Assembly: GCF_002127325.2 (NCBI RefSeq)
Contig: NC_035433.2
Coordinates: 145,917,472 to 145,981,471, forward strand
Direction: 5' to 3'
Length of the DNA: 64,000 nt
Origin: Helianthus annuus
Lineage: Eukaryota; Streptophyta; Magnoliopsida; Asterales; Asteraceae
Shown here: piece after piece, positions 1 through 10,058 of the stretch
Layout: every line of letters begins with the position of its first letter
Position numbering within the stretch: the stretch's first letter is position 1
The notes under the pieces: generated by a model
Told to the model about the DNA's origin: nothing
The model's input: the letters and a program-made list of their open reading frames with translations, nothing else
Databases searched by the model: none
Made by a program: the position numbers and the translations under genes

Positions 1-800
1 AAGGCGGCTCTCAAGCGACGATGCGAAGTGCAAAGTGCGTCATCAAAGCGCCACATTGCGCCTCATCGCCCACGCCACGCGCGCGTGTAAGTGCGAGTGC
101 GAGTGCGAGTTAGGGTGCGGAGAGTTCCCACTTAAATACCCCTTTAAGTTTCATCTCTCCTCCTATGTGGGACAAGGTGCCACTTTCCCACTTTTTTCAG
201 CATTTAAGTTTCAAACACCAAACTTTGAGCATCGATATCTCATTCATCTTAGCTCCGTTTTGGAGGTGGTTTACTTCGTTGCGAAACTCTTTCAACATAG
301 AACACAAATCCACAAATAAATATATAAAATTCGCTCATTTTCTTATATTTATTTTCTAGTTCAAAATAGGAAAAAATCATTTTCCTATATTTGTGATAAA
401 TGCTATTTTCACAAATTTCCAACAATTTATAAGAATATTGCATTCGACTATTCGAGTGTTGAAGTTGTTTGTTGCAAGTCCGGACCACATCGACTAGATG
501 AGAGATTCTATCGATGAAAGTGGTAATCATGGATAGCCATCGGTAATGGTCCATTGGGAAATATGGCGAGGGTAAAGAGTTCACAAACAGATCACTAATG
601 TAACTTACCGAGAGGCCACTGGAGTTACTTATTGAAAATGTGTATATATTTATTTTTCGTATATAGCCTTTCTGTAGTTGATCTCTGAGTGATTATTGAC
701 ATATATTATAAAATTCAATTTTTTTAGGGTTCGACAGATCCATCAGTGTGTTTTTCTTCATTGAAAGTCAATTTTTTTTGTAGTGGTTGGTGACGGTTCC
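1..800 (+). repeat. probable LTR-retrotransposon fragment
   Basis: The stretch has no credible long reading frame. It has CG-rich GCG-repeat sequence (about 40-115), a mirrored TCCCAC/GTGGGA pair near 127-175, and a transcribed-leader-like tract (about 190-330). That style is common in plant LTRs. A T-rich end near 760-780 is followed by TGGTTGGTGACGG, which could be a junction with a primer-binding site. The left end is outside the window and no TG...CA pair could be fixed, so the class is an inference. Small frames here are read as non-coding. Confidence 0.35.
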
Positions 801-1960
801 AAAAAAAATTCTTGCCACATAAACATTATTAGCACAAGAACTAACAAGAGTTTATAATCATCAGTTCATCACCATCCATAACGCTGTGTTCCTGAGTTTA
901 CTTAAGGCTAGGCGGTGTGGGGATCGGCTTGAGCTCGGCCTGCCCCGTCGCCGCCCCCAACACCATTTCGCCCCCCCCCCTCGTCGTCCTGCGCATCCCC
1001 CCTCAGACGAATGAGACGCCCCACTAAAAGACAAAAAAAAGTTACCGTTGGGCATGTGGACCGTTGCAAAAAAAAAAAAATGCCGAAAATAAAAAGTAAC
1101 GACTAATTATTCAAAAAACCCCAAAAACAATAAAAATTTTATACAAATACAACCCAAATACCCCATTTTTTACCCACTTCAACCTCATATCTCTCTCAAC
1201 TTTTTATATACTCTTCTACTTTTTTATAAAACATTTTCTACTTTTTACAATGGATCCATACAACCCGAACATGAGCGATTCGACCTCATCTCTCTCTCTG
1301 ATTGTATGGTACCACATTATATTGTACATTGTACGCACATGAGCGATTCGAAATGAGCCGACCTCTCGTACCAAATGTTAGGAGCCTAACATATAGCGAT
1401 CCCGTTCCTTGAATTCGTACCGGAGCGTACCGCGAACCATGTGACTATGGATGATACCCTAGACAACAAGATGAAAACTTAGAGTAACGAATGATCTCTT
1501 GAAGAATGTAAAGCGCGACTAAAACTATCAAACAAAAGTACTGAAGACTTAACAAGGGATGCAACTGAAGAAGATGATGAAATACTAGAGCGATTTCAAA
1601 TCCATCATTACCAGTAATTTAGTAATACAAAGTCTTCTCTAGGTATACAAAAAATAATCATATACTTGGCCCAAATCACTTCAAGTATATGGAATCAAAT
1701 AAATCATGAATTCAGAAGTAAGAGGTAACACCAACGAAAAATTATCTATCTCTGAAATGGCTCTTGCGTCAGCACGTAAGAGGAATCCCATAAAAACACC
1801 TTTCTTGTTTGTCTCAACAAAAGAATACGGCAGAGGTACTCTTAAATAAGGGTTTGATCCGGATTTTTCTTGCATTTAGGTGTCCTAGACATAGAGGGAT
1901 AATCTTTCTTGCATGTGTAATCAAACTTTTCACCAAGAAAATATATATAAACAATATAAA
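800..1960. other. intergenic, no firm gene
   Basis: The region contains a GC-rich patch (about 895-1020) with a C-run, poly-A tracts, and a short plus-strand open stretch (about 1494-1617) that ends in a stop. That open stretch has a non-random acidic look (EEDDEILERF) and could be the last exon of an unknown gene. No domain is recognised and no splice partner was found. Confidence 0.3.
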
Positions 1961-1984
1961 CCTGTTATTGTTTTCTCGATCCAC

Positions 1985-2155
1985 TTTGATGGCCCACTAA
2001 AAAATCACATTTGATTTCAATGTTGCTTGCATCAAATCCACCCCAAAGAAAAGCCCACAAAAAAATTACAGTTGCTATATCCAAATGACCATCTTTATCA
2101 AACACAACATTCCATCTTCTTTCACTTAAGTTTTCCCAACCTGAAACAGTTGAAT
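1985..2155 (-). pseudogene. TBC/RabGAP-like exon remnant
   Basis: The minus strand reads openly for about 55 codons. It contains GWENLSERRWNVVFDKDGHL (about 2138-2079), which resembles the start of plant TBC-domain Rab GTPase-activating proteins (W..L+.++W...F..DGHLD). A little further on, WAFLWGGFDASN resembles the WEFLLG..DP.S motif. The RIQRGG segment normally between these motifs is missing. A CAG acceptor precedes the first motif. TBC proteins stimulate GTP hydrolysis by Rab GTPases in membrane traffic. Only this piece is present and no other exon was found, so it is called a captured or decayed fragment. The family match is from memory. Confidence 0.4.
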
Positions 2156-2179
2156 AATAACCATGTTTCCATTCAAATC

Positions 2180-2641
2180 TTAGAGTTCAATCATTCATAA
2201 AAATTAAAAGGTATATTACTGGAAATATACCAAAAAGAAACAATTTTGAACAGGCCTTGGGCTTAAAACACTCAAAATGTGGGCTTCATTTTGGGTCAAT
2301 TTTGCATTTGGACACCAGCAAGCATTCTTGAGCCAGGCCTAAATGTTGGGCCATCCCCCCTTGGGTATAACGGATTATTCAGTTGGCCCAAGCTTTTATT
2401 AGACATTCTTCGGTTTTATTAGATTATTGTAGAAGCCAAGATTTATTATTGTATTAAATAAATTGTTTTCTGCAATTTAAATGTAGATACTGACGTTTAG
2501 CTTAAGGGGAATGTTAAAATAATAATGCTAGTTAGTTAGGGGTATTATATATATAGAACATGGTGTGAATGCTATATTGGATGCCCTCCTCCTTGGTATT
2601 TCTTGAGTTAATCAATATACAAGTTAAATTTTCATTACAAC
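2180..2641. other. intergenic, nothing recognised
   Basis: AT-rich sequence without a gene. A TATATATA run near 2550 is seen, but no coding region follows it in either direction. Confidence 0.4.
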
Positions 2642-2675
2642 TAGTTTTTTTATATCGCGCGTTGCGGCGAAACCG
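2642..2675 (-). mobile_element. Helitron 3' terminus (minus strand)
   Basis: Read on the minus strand this is a GC-rich hairpin (CGCCGCAACGCG), a short AT spacer and then CTAG followed by T. That is the 3' end structure of plant Helitrons, which insert between A and T without target duplication. The matching 5' end was not located, so only the terminus is annotated. Confidence 0.5.
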
Positions 2676-3083
2676 AGCAAATGATAATGTAAAACAAACG
2701 TGATATGAAAATAAAGCATGTTGTTTAGAAAGTCAAGCCATTAGAATGATTTAGTTTATCATCGTACCGTTATACCAAATAAATACTTTATTTTGAGTAT
2801 AACATCGTTTTAACAAAACTTATAACGGAATGTCAGGGAAAGAAATTAAGCACAACTACATACTTAAGTTTTTAGAAAAAAATCTTATAAACGTAATTTA
2901 TTAAAGAAGTATTAAATTAATCGATAAATTAATATATGTTCAAAAAAAAGAAAAAGAAAAAAAACAATTATTAAAAAAAGTAAAAGTAAACATAATAATA
3001 AACTATTATAATATATTAAATAATAAAAAACTATATATTACTATAAAAATAAAGTTATTGTTCATCATCCGTCAAAATCAATA

Positions 3084-4023
3084 TCTATCTACTACAATAA
3101 AAGAAACCAACTATTGGACACGTGTCATTCATTAAAGTTATCCTTAAATCTATACTTATCTTATATTAACTAAATAAATAATAAATTAATATTAAATCTT
3201 ATCATACTTTAATAAAATATTATCCTCAAATCTATATTGTTAATTTAATGTATTTTTAAAACAAATACCGCTCTTTCCTACATATGTTATATTAAATATA
3301 TAAATAATAAATTAATATTAAATGTTATCCAAATTTATTAAAAATATAACTTTTTATTATTTGGTATACAAAATTATATTTATTCAAATCGTGTAAAACG
3401 CAAGGTTTTTAAAATAATTTTTTTTATTATTTAGTATACAAAGTTACATTTATATAACCCGTGTAATACACGAAGTTTTTAAACATATAACTTTTTATCA
3501 TTTGCTATGTAAAATTAGATTTATTCAACACGTGTAATACACGGGGTTTTAAGGATATATATATTTTTTTATTATTTGGTAGATTTTTCAACCCGACTAT
3601 ACATTGGTTTTTTAAAGATACGACGTTTTTAGTATCTAATATACAAAATTAAATATATTTAATCTGTGTAATACACATGGTTTTTAAAGATATAACTCTT
3701 TTTAGATCTATTTAACACGTGTAATATATGGGGTTTTTAAGGAAGTAATTTTTTTTTATTATTTGGTAGATTTATTCAACCCGGTTATACATGGGTTTTT
3801 TTAAAGATACGACATTTTTAGTATTTCGTTTACAAAATTGCATTTATTTAATCTGTGTAATACACATGGTTTTTAAAGATATAACTTTTTTTATTATTTA
3901 ATATATAAAATTACATTTATTTAACCCGTACAATGTACGAGGTTCATAAAGATCTAAATTTTTATTTTTTAATATATAAAATTACATTTGTTCAACCCGT
4001 GTAATACACGGGGTTCTAACCTA
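3084..4023 (+). mobile_element. non-autonomous Helitron, about 0.94 kb
   Basis: The 5' end reads TC (after a host A) followed by TATCTACTACAATAAAAGA. The 3' end is the palindrome CCGTGTAATACACGG, a short spacer and CTAG, followed by host T. These are the expected Helitron termini. No Rep/helicase frame is present. The body from about 3360 is a degenerate tandem array in which the terminal palindrome recurs every 60-130 bp. A 1.1-kb relative lies at 35054-36166 in the opposite orientation. Confidence 0.7.
3360..4020 (+). repeat. tandem array of Helitron-end palindromes
   Basis: Units of roughly 60-130 bp repeat the pattern ACCCGTGTAATACACGGGG, TTTTTAA, a poly-T stretch, then TTTGGTATACAAAATT and TTTATTCAAC. 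Copies are variably decayed (for example CTGTGTAATACACATGG). Only the last copy is followed by the CTAG end. The array therefore looks like serial duplication of the Helitron 3' terminal hairpin. Confidence 0.7.
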
Positions 4024-4126
4024 GTATAATATACAATTATTATCACTTGGTACCTTAGTCAGCAAAGATTATATTAAGAGGATGACGCCAGTATGTCAAC
4101 CATGATTGATAATAACAAAACCACGT

Positions 4127-4135
4127 CTTTTTATA
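4127..4135 (+). repeat. 9-bp target duplication, left
   Basis: CTTTTTATA flanks the element on the left and is repeated exactly at 5301-5309. Confidence 0.85.
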
Positions 4136-4509
4136 GGGTTATTGGGTCATATCACTCCTAACTATTCGCTTTTGGCCATTGGCACTTTCAGCTTTCACTT
4201 TGGCTCATACCACTCCCAACTTAACATTTCGTGTGTCCTGTCACTCCGCCGTTAACTAACCACTAACTACGTTAGTTTTTTAAGCTAATTTGGCCAATAT
4301 TTGATGACGTGGCTTGTTTTTTATGCGATGGCAAGGTGACGTGGATCTGGAGCAAAAATAAATAAATAATAAATAAACACCCTCGGCCCAACTTCAAACT
4401 CCACCCTACCACCACCGGTAACCATACACCACCAATCATTCCCACCGTACACCTTCACTGCAACAGCGACACCCACCACCGTACACATCTTACCACCGTC
4501 TACCTTTAA

Positions 4510-4740
4510 CTGCCGGAATCAATCTAAAACAAATCATGAACAAGCACCGCATAGTGAGCTCGCACCAGTTCTGGCATCTTAGTGGGAACATCGTTGGCAA
4601 TCAACTGCCACCGGCCGATGACGTCATCCGGGTACATCGCCAACGCTTCTTCAAACAGCTTGTCTTCGTATCGCGTCCACATGGACTCCGCCGCTACGGC
4701 GATTGACCAAACGGATTCTGGATTATACGTCGAAATTGGA
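4510..4740 (-). pseudogene. captured SANT/MYB (DIVARICATA/RADIALIS-like) fragment
   Basis: The minus strand encodes a SANT-like segment starting near ESMWTRYEDKLFEEALAMYP and continuing through GRWQLIA, a short loop and HYAVLVHDLF, then TAG at about 4525. The spacing of W, the (E/D)xKLFExALAxYPxD motif, RWQxIA and the final HYxVLVxD motif match the I-box/SANT repeat of plant DIVARICATA- and RADIALIS-like MYB proteins, which bind DNA or MYB partners in the nucleus. The frame is open upstream to about 4740 with no evident ATG in context. The piece sits inside the Mutator-like element, in the opposite sense to the window. It is therefore read as a transduplicated gene fragment. Whether it is transcribed is unknown. 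Confidence 0.7.
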
Positions 4741-5019
4741 GTGATTTTGTTAGTGAAATTTGGGGGTTTGGGGTTGTTGGAATCGAGATTGTGTGCCTTT
4801 AAGTGGGTGAGTGTTGGATTTCGGTGATTTGAAGGTGTAGATTGATTAGGTCTTGGGGATTTAAGGGTTTATGGGAAGTTATGATTAAAGGTTTTGTCGT
4901 TGTTGCTTGATGATGATAAATGAATGAATTGATAAATGGGTTGGTGAATATGTGTGGCTATTTATAATAAGTTTTACGATATGTGTATATCACATAAAAC
5001 AATACAACACCAAATCAGA

Positions 5020-5095
5020 GTTAGCTCAGGTAGTCAGTGTGCATTTAGTGAGTTGTTGATTATACGGACGCGGGTTCGAATCCTGTTAGTTCCAT
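5020..5095 (+). other. tRNA-like Pol III promoter-bearing stretch
   Basis: TAGCTCAGGTAGTCAGTG resembles an A box, and GGTTCGAATCC near 5075 is a perfect B box. The two are separated by about 40 bp and followed by a T-run. No acceptor stem pairs convincingly, so this is not called a tRNA gene. It could be the head of a SINE or a tRNA relic carried in the Mutator-like element. Confidence 0.45.
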
Positions 5096-5465
5096 TTTTT
5101 AGTTTTTTGGATCCATCAGCATGCCACGTCAGCAAATATTGGCCACGTCAGCTTAAAAAACTATCGTAGTTAGTATTTAGTTAACGACGGGGTGATAGGA
5201 CATACGAAGTGTTAAGTTGGGAGTGGTAGGAGCCAAAGTGAAAGTTGAGAGTGCCAGCAGCCAAAAGCAAATAGTTGGGGGTGATAAGATCCAATAACCC
5301 CTTTTTATATCTGTAAAATTTTATTTTGTTTTGTTTGCATATTTTTATAAATATTTATGTCGTTAATAAAAAAATAAATAAATCATACGGTTAGTATCTA
5401 TGGTTTACCTAGTTTGTCATTTCCATACCTATTTTTTAAAAATTATATCATTGACACAAACTATA

Positions 5466-5675
5466 AAAATTGTTTCACCATTAGTACCTGTGATTGTAGA
5501 ATTAATACCATAGTTAGTACATGTGATGTACCAATAGTGAAATCATTTTGTAAAAGTTGATACCACCAACTTTTACAAATTGTTTCACCTTTAGTACCTG
5601 TGGTTGTAGAATTAATTACATGGTTTTACATGTGATGTACCAATAGTGAAATAATTTTGTAAAAGTTGGTACTAA
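5466..5675 (+). repeat. two-copy tandem repeat, about 105 bp
   Basis: The block starting ATTGTTTCACC, with GTACCTGTG, TAGAATTAAT and GTGATGTACCAATAGTGAAAT, occurs at about 5468-5570 and again at about 5579-5672 with small changes. The copies also include the inverted pair TTTTGTAAAAGTTG/CAACTTTTACAAA. Confidence 0.7.
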
Positions 5676-5698
5676 TAGTGTAATGTCTATAAAAAAAT

Positions 5699-6355
5699 AG
5701 GCGTGTAAATGGCAAAATAGGTGAACTACAAGGGTTCGTGTTCGTTTGTTAAGGAAATAAATGTGTTCACGAACGGTTCATGAACACTTACCGAACGAGA
5801 TTTTATGTTCGTGTTCGTTCATTAAGGAAATGAGCGTGTTCGCGAACGGTTCACGAACACAAATAAATTTGGCGAACGCGGCGAATGATAAAGATAGATG
5901 GCCCAGAGAGTAGCACTCAAACTTGAATCCCTTATTGTGGAACGGAGGCCGATCGTATTCGCCAATGTAAATAATGAGAAATGAAAGGGAAATGATGCAT
6001 AAACAAGGTGAAAGTGAGTTTCCTAGTTTAATTGTTAGGGTAATAAAATAAATAAATGTTTAATAATATAAAAAGTACAAATAAAATATAAGAAAGTACA
6101 AAGATCTTTAACTAAAACACAAACATACGAACATAAACGAACACAAATCAACGAATGTTCACGAACACCTTACCGAACGTTCACGAACACAATCGAACGA
6201 ACGAGACCTCTGTTCATGTTCGTTCATTTAACTAATCGAACGAAATTTCTTGTTCATGTTCGTTCGTTTATTAAACGAACGAACGAACATAAATGAACTT
6301 CCCGCCGAACGGTTCACGAACTGTTCGCTGAACGTTCAGTTCGTTTACAGCCCTA
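5699..6355. mobile_element. decayed hAT-type element (GTTCGT family)
   Basis: Both arms are palindrome-rich with repeated GTTCGTGTTCGTTCG, GAACGGTTCACGAAC and their complements. The right end CGTTTACAGCCCTA matches the ends of the intact family member at 57821-58383. The left end is degenerate and no 8-bp target duplication was recovered. No transposase frame is present. Confidence 0.6.
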
Positions 6356-7447
6356 ACCACATATACTAACCATGTTATTAATTCATAATAAAAGGAATCA
6401 ATAAGAATTTAAATAATAAAAAGATGAAATTGTTGGGAAAAAGAATTTGGTGGATTCTAGCAAATGTTAAAAACAATTATATTACAACCCTTCAGTTCTT
6501 TAATCTTTAATCGAGACCGATTAGTGGACCAATAAGACGACTGGTTCGCTGTCCGGTCTTATTATGAAAACATTGCTTATCGACGATGTAGGTGGTGGAT
6601 TCTAGAAAATGTTAAGAAAGGTGTAAGCCACTACTCCCCCTTTCTTGGTATCCGGCTTCCGGCGATGTATATGGTGGTTCTTGAGATCATAGGTGTTGAA
6701 GATGTATAATAAAGGCGAAAAGTAATTGTTCCAACAACTTAGCCGGGAGACCCGACAACATGGTTAGGGTTCCGAAAAAGTCAAAACAACCAAGTCAAGG
6801 CTTACATGTCTCGTTCTAAGCAAGTTGTGGCAGTAGTAAGGGTAAGATCCTAGAAACCTATTTCTTGTTCTCCTGACCTCCGCAAAACCGCCTACAAGAT
6901 CTTCATTGCTATTTGACATACCTTCACCGAAATACTTTTCACTTACGCTTTAAACAATGTTTAAGCACCTACTCACGCACAATATTCTCAGACGTCGTCA
7001 TTGTCCGACTCACCGTTGTAGAGATCGTTGTGCTACCACCTCGAAGATGAAAATAAAAAATTAACATGAGTGTCACGTTCAAATGTAACGTTGGCGTCTC
7101 CGATGGGGTTTCTCGTCGCCATAAAATGTCCCTCGAACACGAGCGGCGATGCGTTGACTAGTTAATCCTATAATTCCATAATAATACAATTTCAACTCAA
7201 AACAAAAAAATCTGAATAATCTAAAAGTACATGATTTCATAAGCAAAATAAAAAAAATAATCCAAACGATACTCTAAAAGTACTCGATTTGAACTTGGAG
7301 CGCAACAATGGTCTGGACACGTAGCCTCGATGGGAAGTCTGAAACTTTTTGCGGCAAGCGCTCAATGATCACTAGGTTTTTATTTTACCTTTTTACCGAA
7401 ATATGGAAGGTAATTTCAGAACTATCAGAATTTTATTAAGAATTTAA
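6356..7447. other. intergenic, no gene recognised
   Basis: Mixed-composition sequence with scattered stops in all frames. A few moderately GC-rich tracts (about 6510-6700 and 6990-7150) could be remnants of transposon coding sequence, but no motif was identified. Confidence 0.3.
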
Positions 7448-7456
7448 CAGTTAAAA

Positions 7457-8011
7457 GGAATATTGGATTTTAATAATCATAACTATTCGTCGTTGGCCGC
7501 CAACAGTCCCAACTTCAAAAATAACTAGTGGCACTTTCAACTATTAACATATTGGCCTCCAATGGACCCTGACTAACAGAAACCTAACGTTGTTAGTCTC
7601 CAGTCGCCTGAAAAACTTTTTTGGCCGAAAAACTAATCATTTTCGCCCCAAACCTCGTTGTAACCTTATTACGAACCTTTAGGAACAATTTTCTAGTAAA
7701 AGTCTCAATTATTGAAGTCGCCGGAAAACTCTTTTTTTCGACGGAAAACTTCTTTTTGGCTGGAAAACTCAACTTTTTGTTCGGAAAACTCAACATTTTC
7801 GTTCCAAACCTCTTTGTAACCTTAGATCGGACCTTTAGAAACATTTTTCTGGCAAAAAACGGTTTTTCCGGCGATCGGAGACTAACGCCGTTAGGGTTCT
7901 ATCCATTGGTGGCCAATATGTTAATAGTTGGGACTGCCAGTGGTTATTTTTGAAGTTGAGACTGTTGGCGGCCAACGATGAATAGTTAGGATTATTAAAA
8001 TCCAATATTCC
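7457..8011. mobile_element. Mutator-like foldback element
   Basis: About 100-bp terminal inverted repeats begin GGAATATTGGATTTTAATAA at each end. Flanking 9-mers are CAGTTAAAA (7448-7456) and AAGTTAAAA (8012-8020), a 9-bp duplication with one change. The inside contains a direct duplication of a block rich in GGAAAACT and CCAAACCTC...TTGTAACCTTA. The open frames on both strands here are by-products of this repeat. Confidence 0.75.
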
Positions 8012-8149
8012 AAGTTAAAAATCAAATTTGTAGATTAACAAAACCGGTACAACGGTTTGAATCGGTGTTACTGGATTTACCGCCGGCAAATAACATTTAT
8101 CATTTGCTAGTTTAACCCGGTCCTTACCGTACCCGGCTTTAGGCCGGTG

Positions 8150-8788
8150 GCCGGTATGAACCGGTATTTATAACATTAGTTTGTTGAAGTGTTTTTCGGT
8201 TGTGATTTATGCTATTCTTATTTGGAGCGGGTAGTTATCAAAAACGCCTCAACAAAAACAATTGAACGCTCCTAAAAATCGTGGTTTTTATTTCTCGTTT
8301 GAGGAATAATGGAAATGTGAATGATTAGTGTATTGTTTTTGTACGTTGATAAACATCTAGATTTCATAAGCTAGCTACCATTGCAACTTCATAACATGAT
8401 TTCAACTAGATATTTTACATTTCTCCATCATATCCACATTCATAATCACATTCATAATCACATTCATTAGTTGAGTATGCTTTTAACCTTGAAAATTTGG
8501 GATAGTCGGGTTGTAAAATGCTTCAGGTGTCTGGTTCGTTTTTCTGATTTTTTTCGCTTGTAATGTTGTTTTCGGTGTATTATGCCATCTTCTTGTTGGT
8601 TTATTCGTTTGAATAAACTTGTTTTGTTGGTCGATAAAAAAAAGTTGAGTATATATATGAAGAATTCACACATCCAACATTCCAACCATAAATAGTCTCT
8701 TCATTATCACTCTAACGAAACATTATACCAAAAAGCAAGATGAAAACAAAATATCAAAAGCTTGATGAAAGTAACTAAAAACATAAAC
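8150..8788 (+). repeat. tandem-duplicated receptor-gene 3' flank, copy 1
   Basis: This block recurs as 8811-9020 plus 9640-10074. Shared sequence begins around ACCGGTAT..AACATTAGTTTG and ends with AACTAAAAACATAAAC, which in copy 2 contains the last codons and stop of the receptor kinase. The original duplication was therefore about 650 bp of 3' flank. Copy 2 was later split by a SINE and a Tourist-like MITE. Confidence 0.8.
8479..8642 (+). mobile_element. 5'-truncated LINE 3' end, copy 1
   Basis: A T-rich 3'-UTR-like stretch ends in GGTCGATAAAAAAA and is flanked by the 10-bp direct repeat AGTTGAGTAT (8469-8478 and 8643-8652). A poly-A tail with a target duplication is the signature of target-primed reverse transcription. 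The same insertion with the same duplication is present in the second copy of the block. Confidence 0.65.
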
Positions 8789-9020
8789 AGTCTCTTCATT
8801 ATCACTCTAGGAACCGGTATAACATTAGTTTGTTGAAGTGTTTTTCGGTTGTGATTTAAGCTATTCTTATATTTGGAGCGGGTAGTTATAAAAAACACCT
8901 CAATATATAAAAACAATTGAACGCTCCTAAAAATCGCGGTTTTTATTTCTCGTTTGAGGAATAATGGAAATGTGAATGATTAGTGTATTCTTTTTGTACG
9001 TTGATATAGATAACCATTAT

Positions 9021-9310
9021 TTTTTTGAATGGCCAACAAACTCAATTCCGAGCACTCTCGGGGCACCCACTGAACAAACGGAGTACTCCGAGTCCACCCC
9101 CAATTCCGGGGAAAACCCAGTAACCCACCCGCCCGTAGGCACGGCAGTGAAATTACCGGTAAAACCCGTTTGGCTCAAGGATCCAACCTAGGTTTCCCTG
9201 GGTCTCCTATCATTGCACACCAGTGTCTCACTCTGCACCAAGTGAGAGTCGAACCTGCATCTCTCAAGAGAAATGCAAGTCCTTTACCACTTAATCTAGA
9301 GATCATTGGC
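9021..9310 (-). mobile_element. tRNA-derived SINE, full length
   Basis: Read on the minus strand, the 290-bp element starts GCCAATGATCTCTAGATTAA with an A-box-like region and then a B box (AGGTTCGACTC). It ends in a poly-A tail (T-run at 9021-9027 on the plus strand). It is flanked by a perfect 17-bp target duplication ATATAGATAACCATTAT (9004-9020 and 9311-9327). Further copies are at 43170-43466 (full) and 48909-49036 (truncated). Pol III transcribes such elements and LINE enzymes mobilise them. Confidence 0.9.
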
Positions 9311-9346
9311 ATATAGATAACCATTATAATGATGATTATATCTTTA

Positions 9347-9632
9347 GGGGACTGGGGGTGGTACAAATTCCATCACTCACAATATCCAATCAAGTTCCGT
9401 CATGTAATCAACCATTATTTCATCACTCACAACATTTTTAGTGACGGTGGTCATCACTAACAACACCCAACAATAAACCCCCACACCCTCTCACATTAAT
9501 TATCACGGAATGGACATCAACGCGTGGAAAACTCCACGAGTGATAAAGTTCACGAGTGATGGGAGGTGGTGGCGGCGTACTAAAGTTTTCCACGAGTGAT
9601 GGGAGTTCCATCACGCACCACCCCCAGTCCCC
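9347..9632. mobile_element. Tourist-like (PIF/Harbinger) MITE
   Basis: Terminal inverted repeats GGGGACTGGGGGTGGT are exact at both ends. The element is flanked by the trinucleotide TTA on each side (9344-9346 and 9633-9635), as PIF/Harbinger elements are. It is 286 bp long and has no coding capacity. Its interior carries further subrepeats of ATCACTCAC and CACGAGTGAT. Confidence 0.85.
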
Positions 9633-9666
9633 TTATAAACATATAGATTTCATAAGCTAGCTAGCT

Positions 9667-9667
9667 A
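9667..9667 (+). other. polyA-flank landmark in copy 2
   Basis: From here the second copy resumes after the MITE with GCTAGCTAGC, where copy 1 has only GCTAGC. This is a four-base slippage difference between the two copies. Confidence 0.4.
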
Positions 9668-9756
9668 CTATTGCAACTTCTTAACATGATTTCAACTAGA
9701 TATTTGACATTTCTCCATCATATCCACATTCATAATCACATTCATTAGTTGAGTAT

Positions 9757-9918
9757 GCTTTTAACCTTAAAAATTTGGGGTAGTCAGGTTGTAAAATGCT
9801 TCGGGTGTCTAGTTCATTTTTCTGATTTTTTTCGCTTGTAATGTTGTTTTTGGTGTATTATGCCAGCTTCTTGTTGGTTTCTTCGTTTGAATAAACTTGT
9901 TTGTTGGTCGTTAAAAAA
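9757..9918 (+). mobile_element. 5'-truncated LINE 3' end, copy 2
   Basis: This duplicates the insertion at 8479-8642 with the same flanking AGTTGAGTAT (9747-9756 and 9919-9928). It was present before the flank was duplicated and is not an independent insertion. Confidence 0.65.
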
Positions 9919-10058
9919 AGTTGAGTATATATGAAGAATTCACACATCCAAAACATTGAAACAATAAACAGCCTCTTCACTATCACTCAAACGAAACATT
10001 ATACTAAAAAGCAAAAAGCAAGATGAAAACAAAATACCAAAAGCTTGATGAAACGTAA

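Larger units (their letters stand above)
4136..5300. mobile_element. Pack-MULE-like element with long inverted ends
   Basis: The ends are long imperfect inverted repeats of about 190 bp beginning GGGTTATTGG on both sides. A perfect 9-bp direct repeat CTTTTTATA flanks the element. Long terminal inverted repeats with 9-bp duplications are the signature of Mutator-like elements. There is no transposase, so the element is non-autonomous. It carries a host-like SANT/MYB fragment (4510-4720, minus) and a tRNA-like stretch (about 5020-5093). Elements at 7457-8011 and 29008-29371 share related end sequences (TATTGGATTTTA..., GTTGGCCGC), so several members of the family are present. Confidence 0.85.

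Noticed and set aside
249..584. 111-codon minus-strand frame near the left edge
   Set aside because: No motif, and the surrounding sequence looks like a non-coding LTR.
3360..4020. CRISPR-like array
   Set aside because: Repeats are variable in spacing and sequence, in a plant genome, and end in a Helitron terminus.
5020..5095. tRNA gene
   Set aside because: A and B boxes are present but no acceptor or anticodon stem forms; kept only as a tRNA-like stretch.
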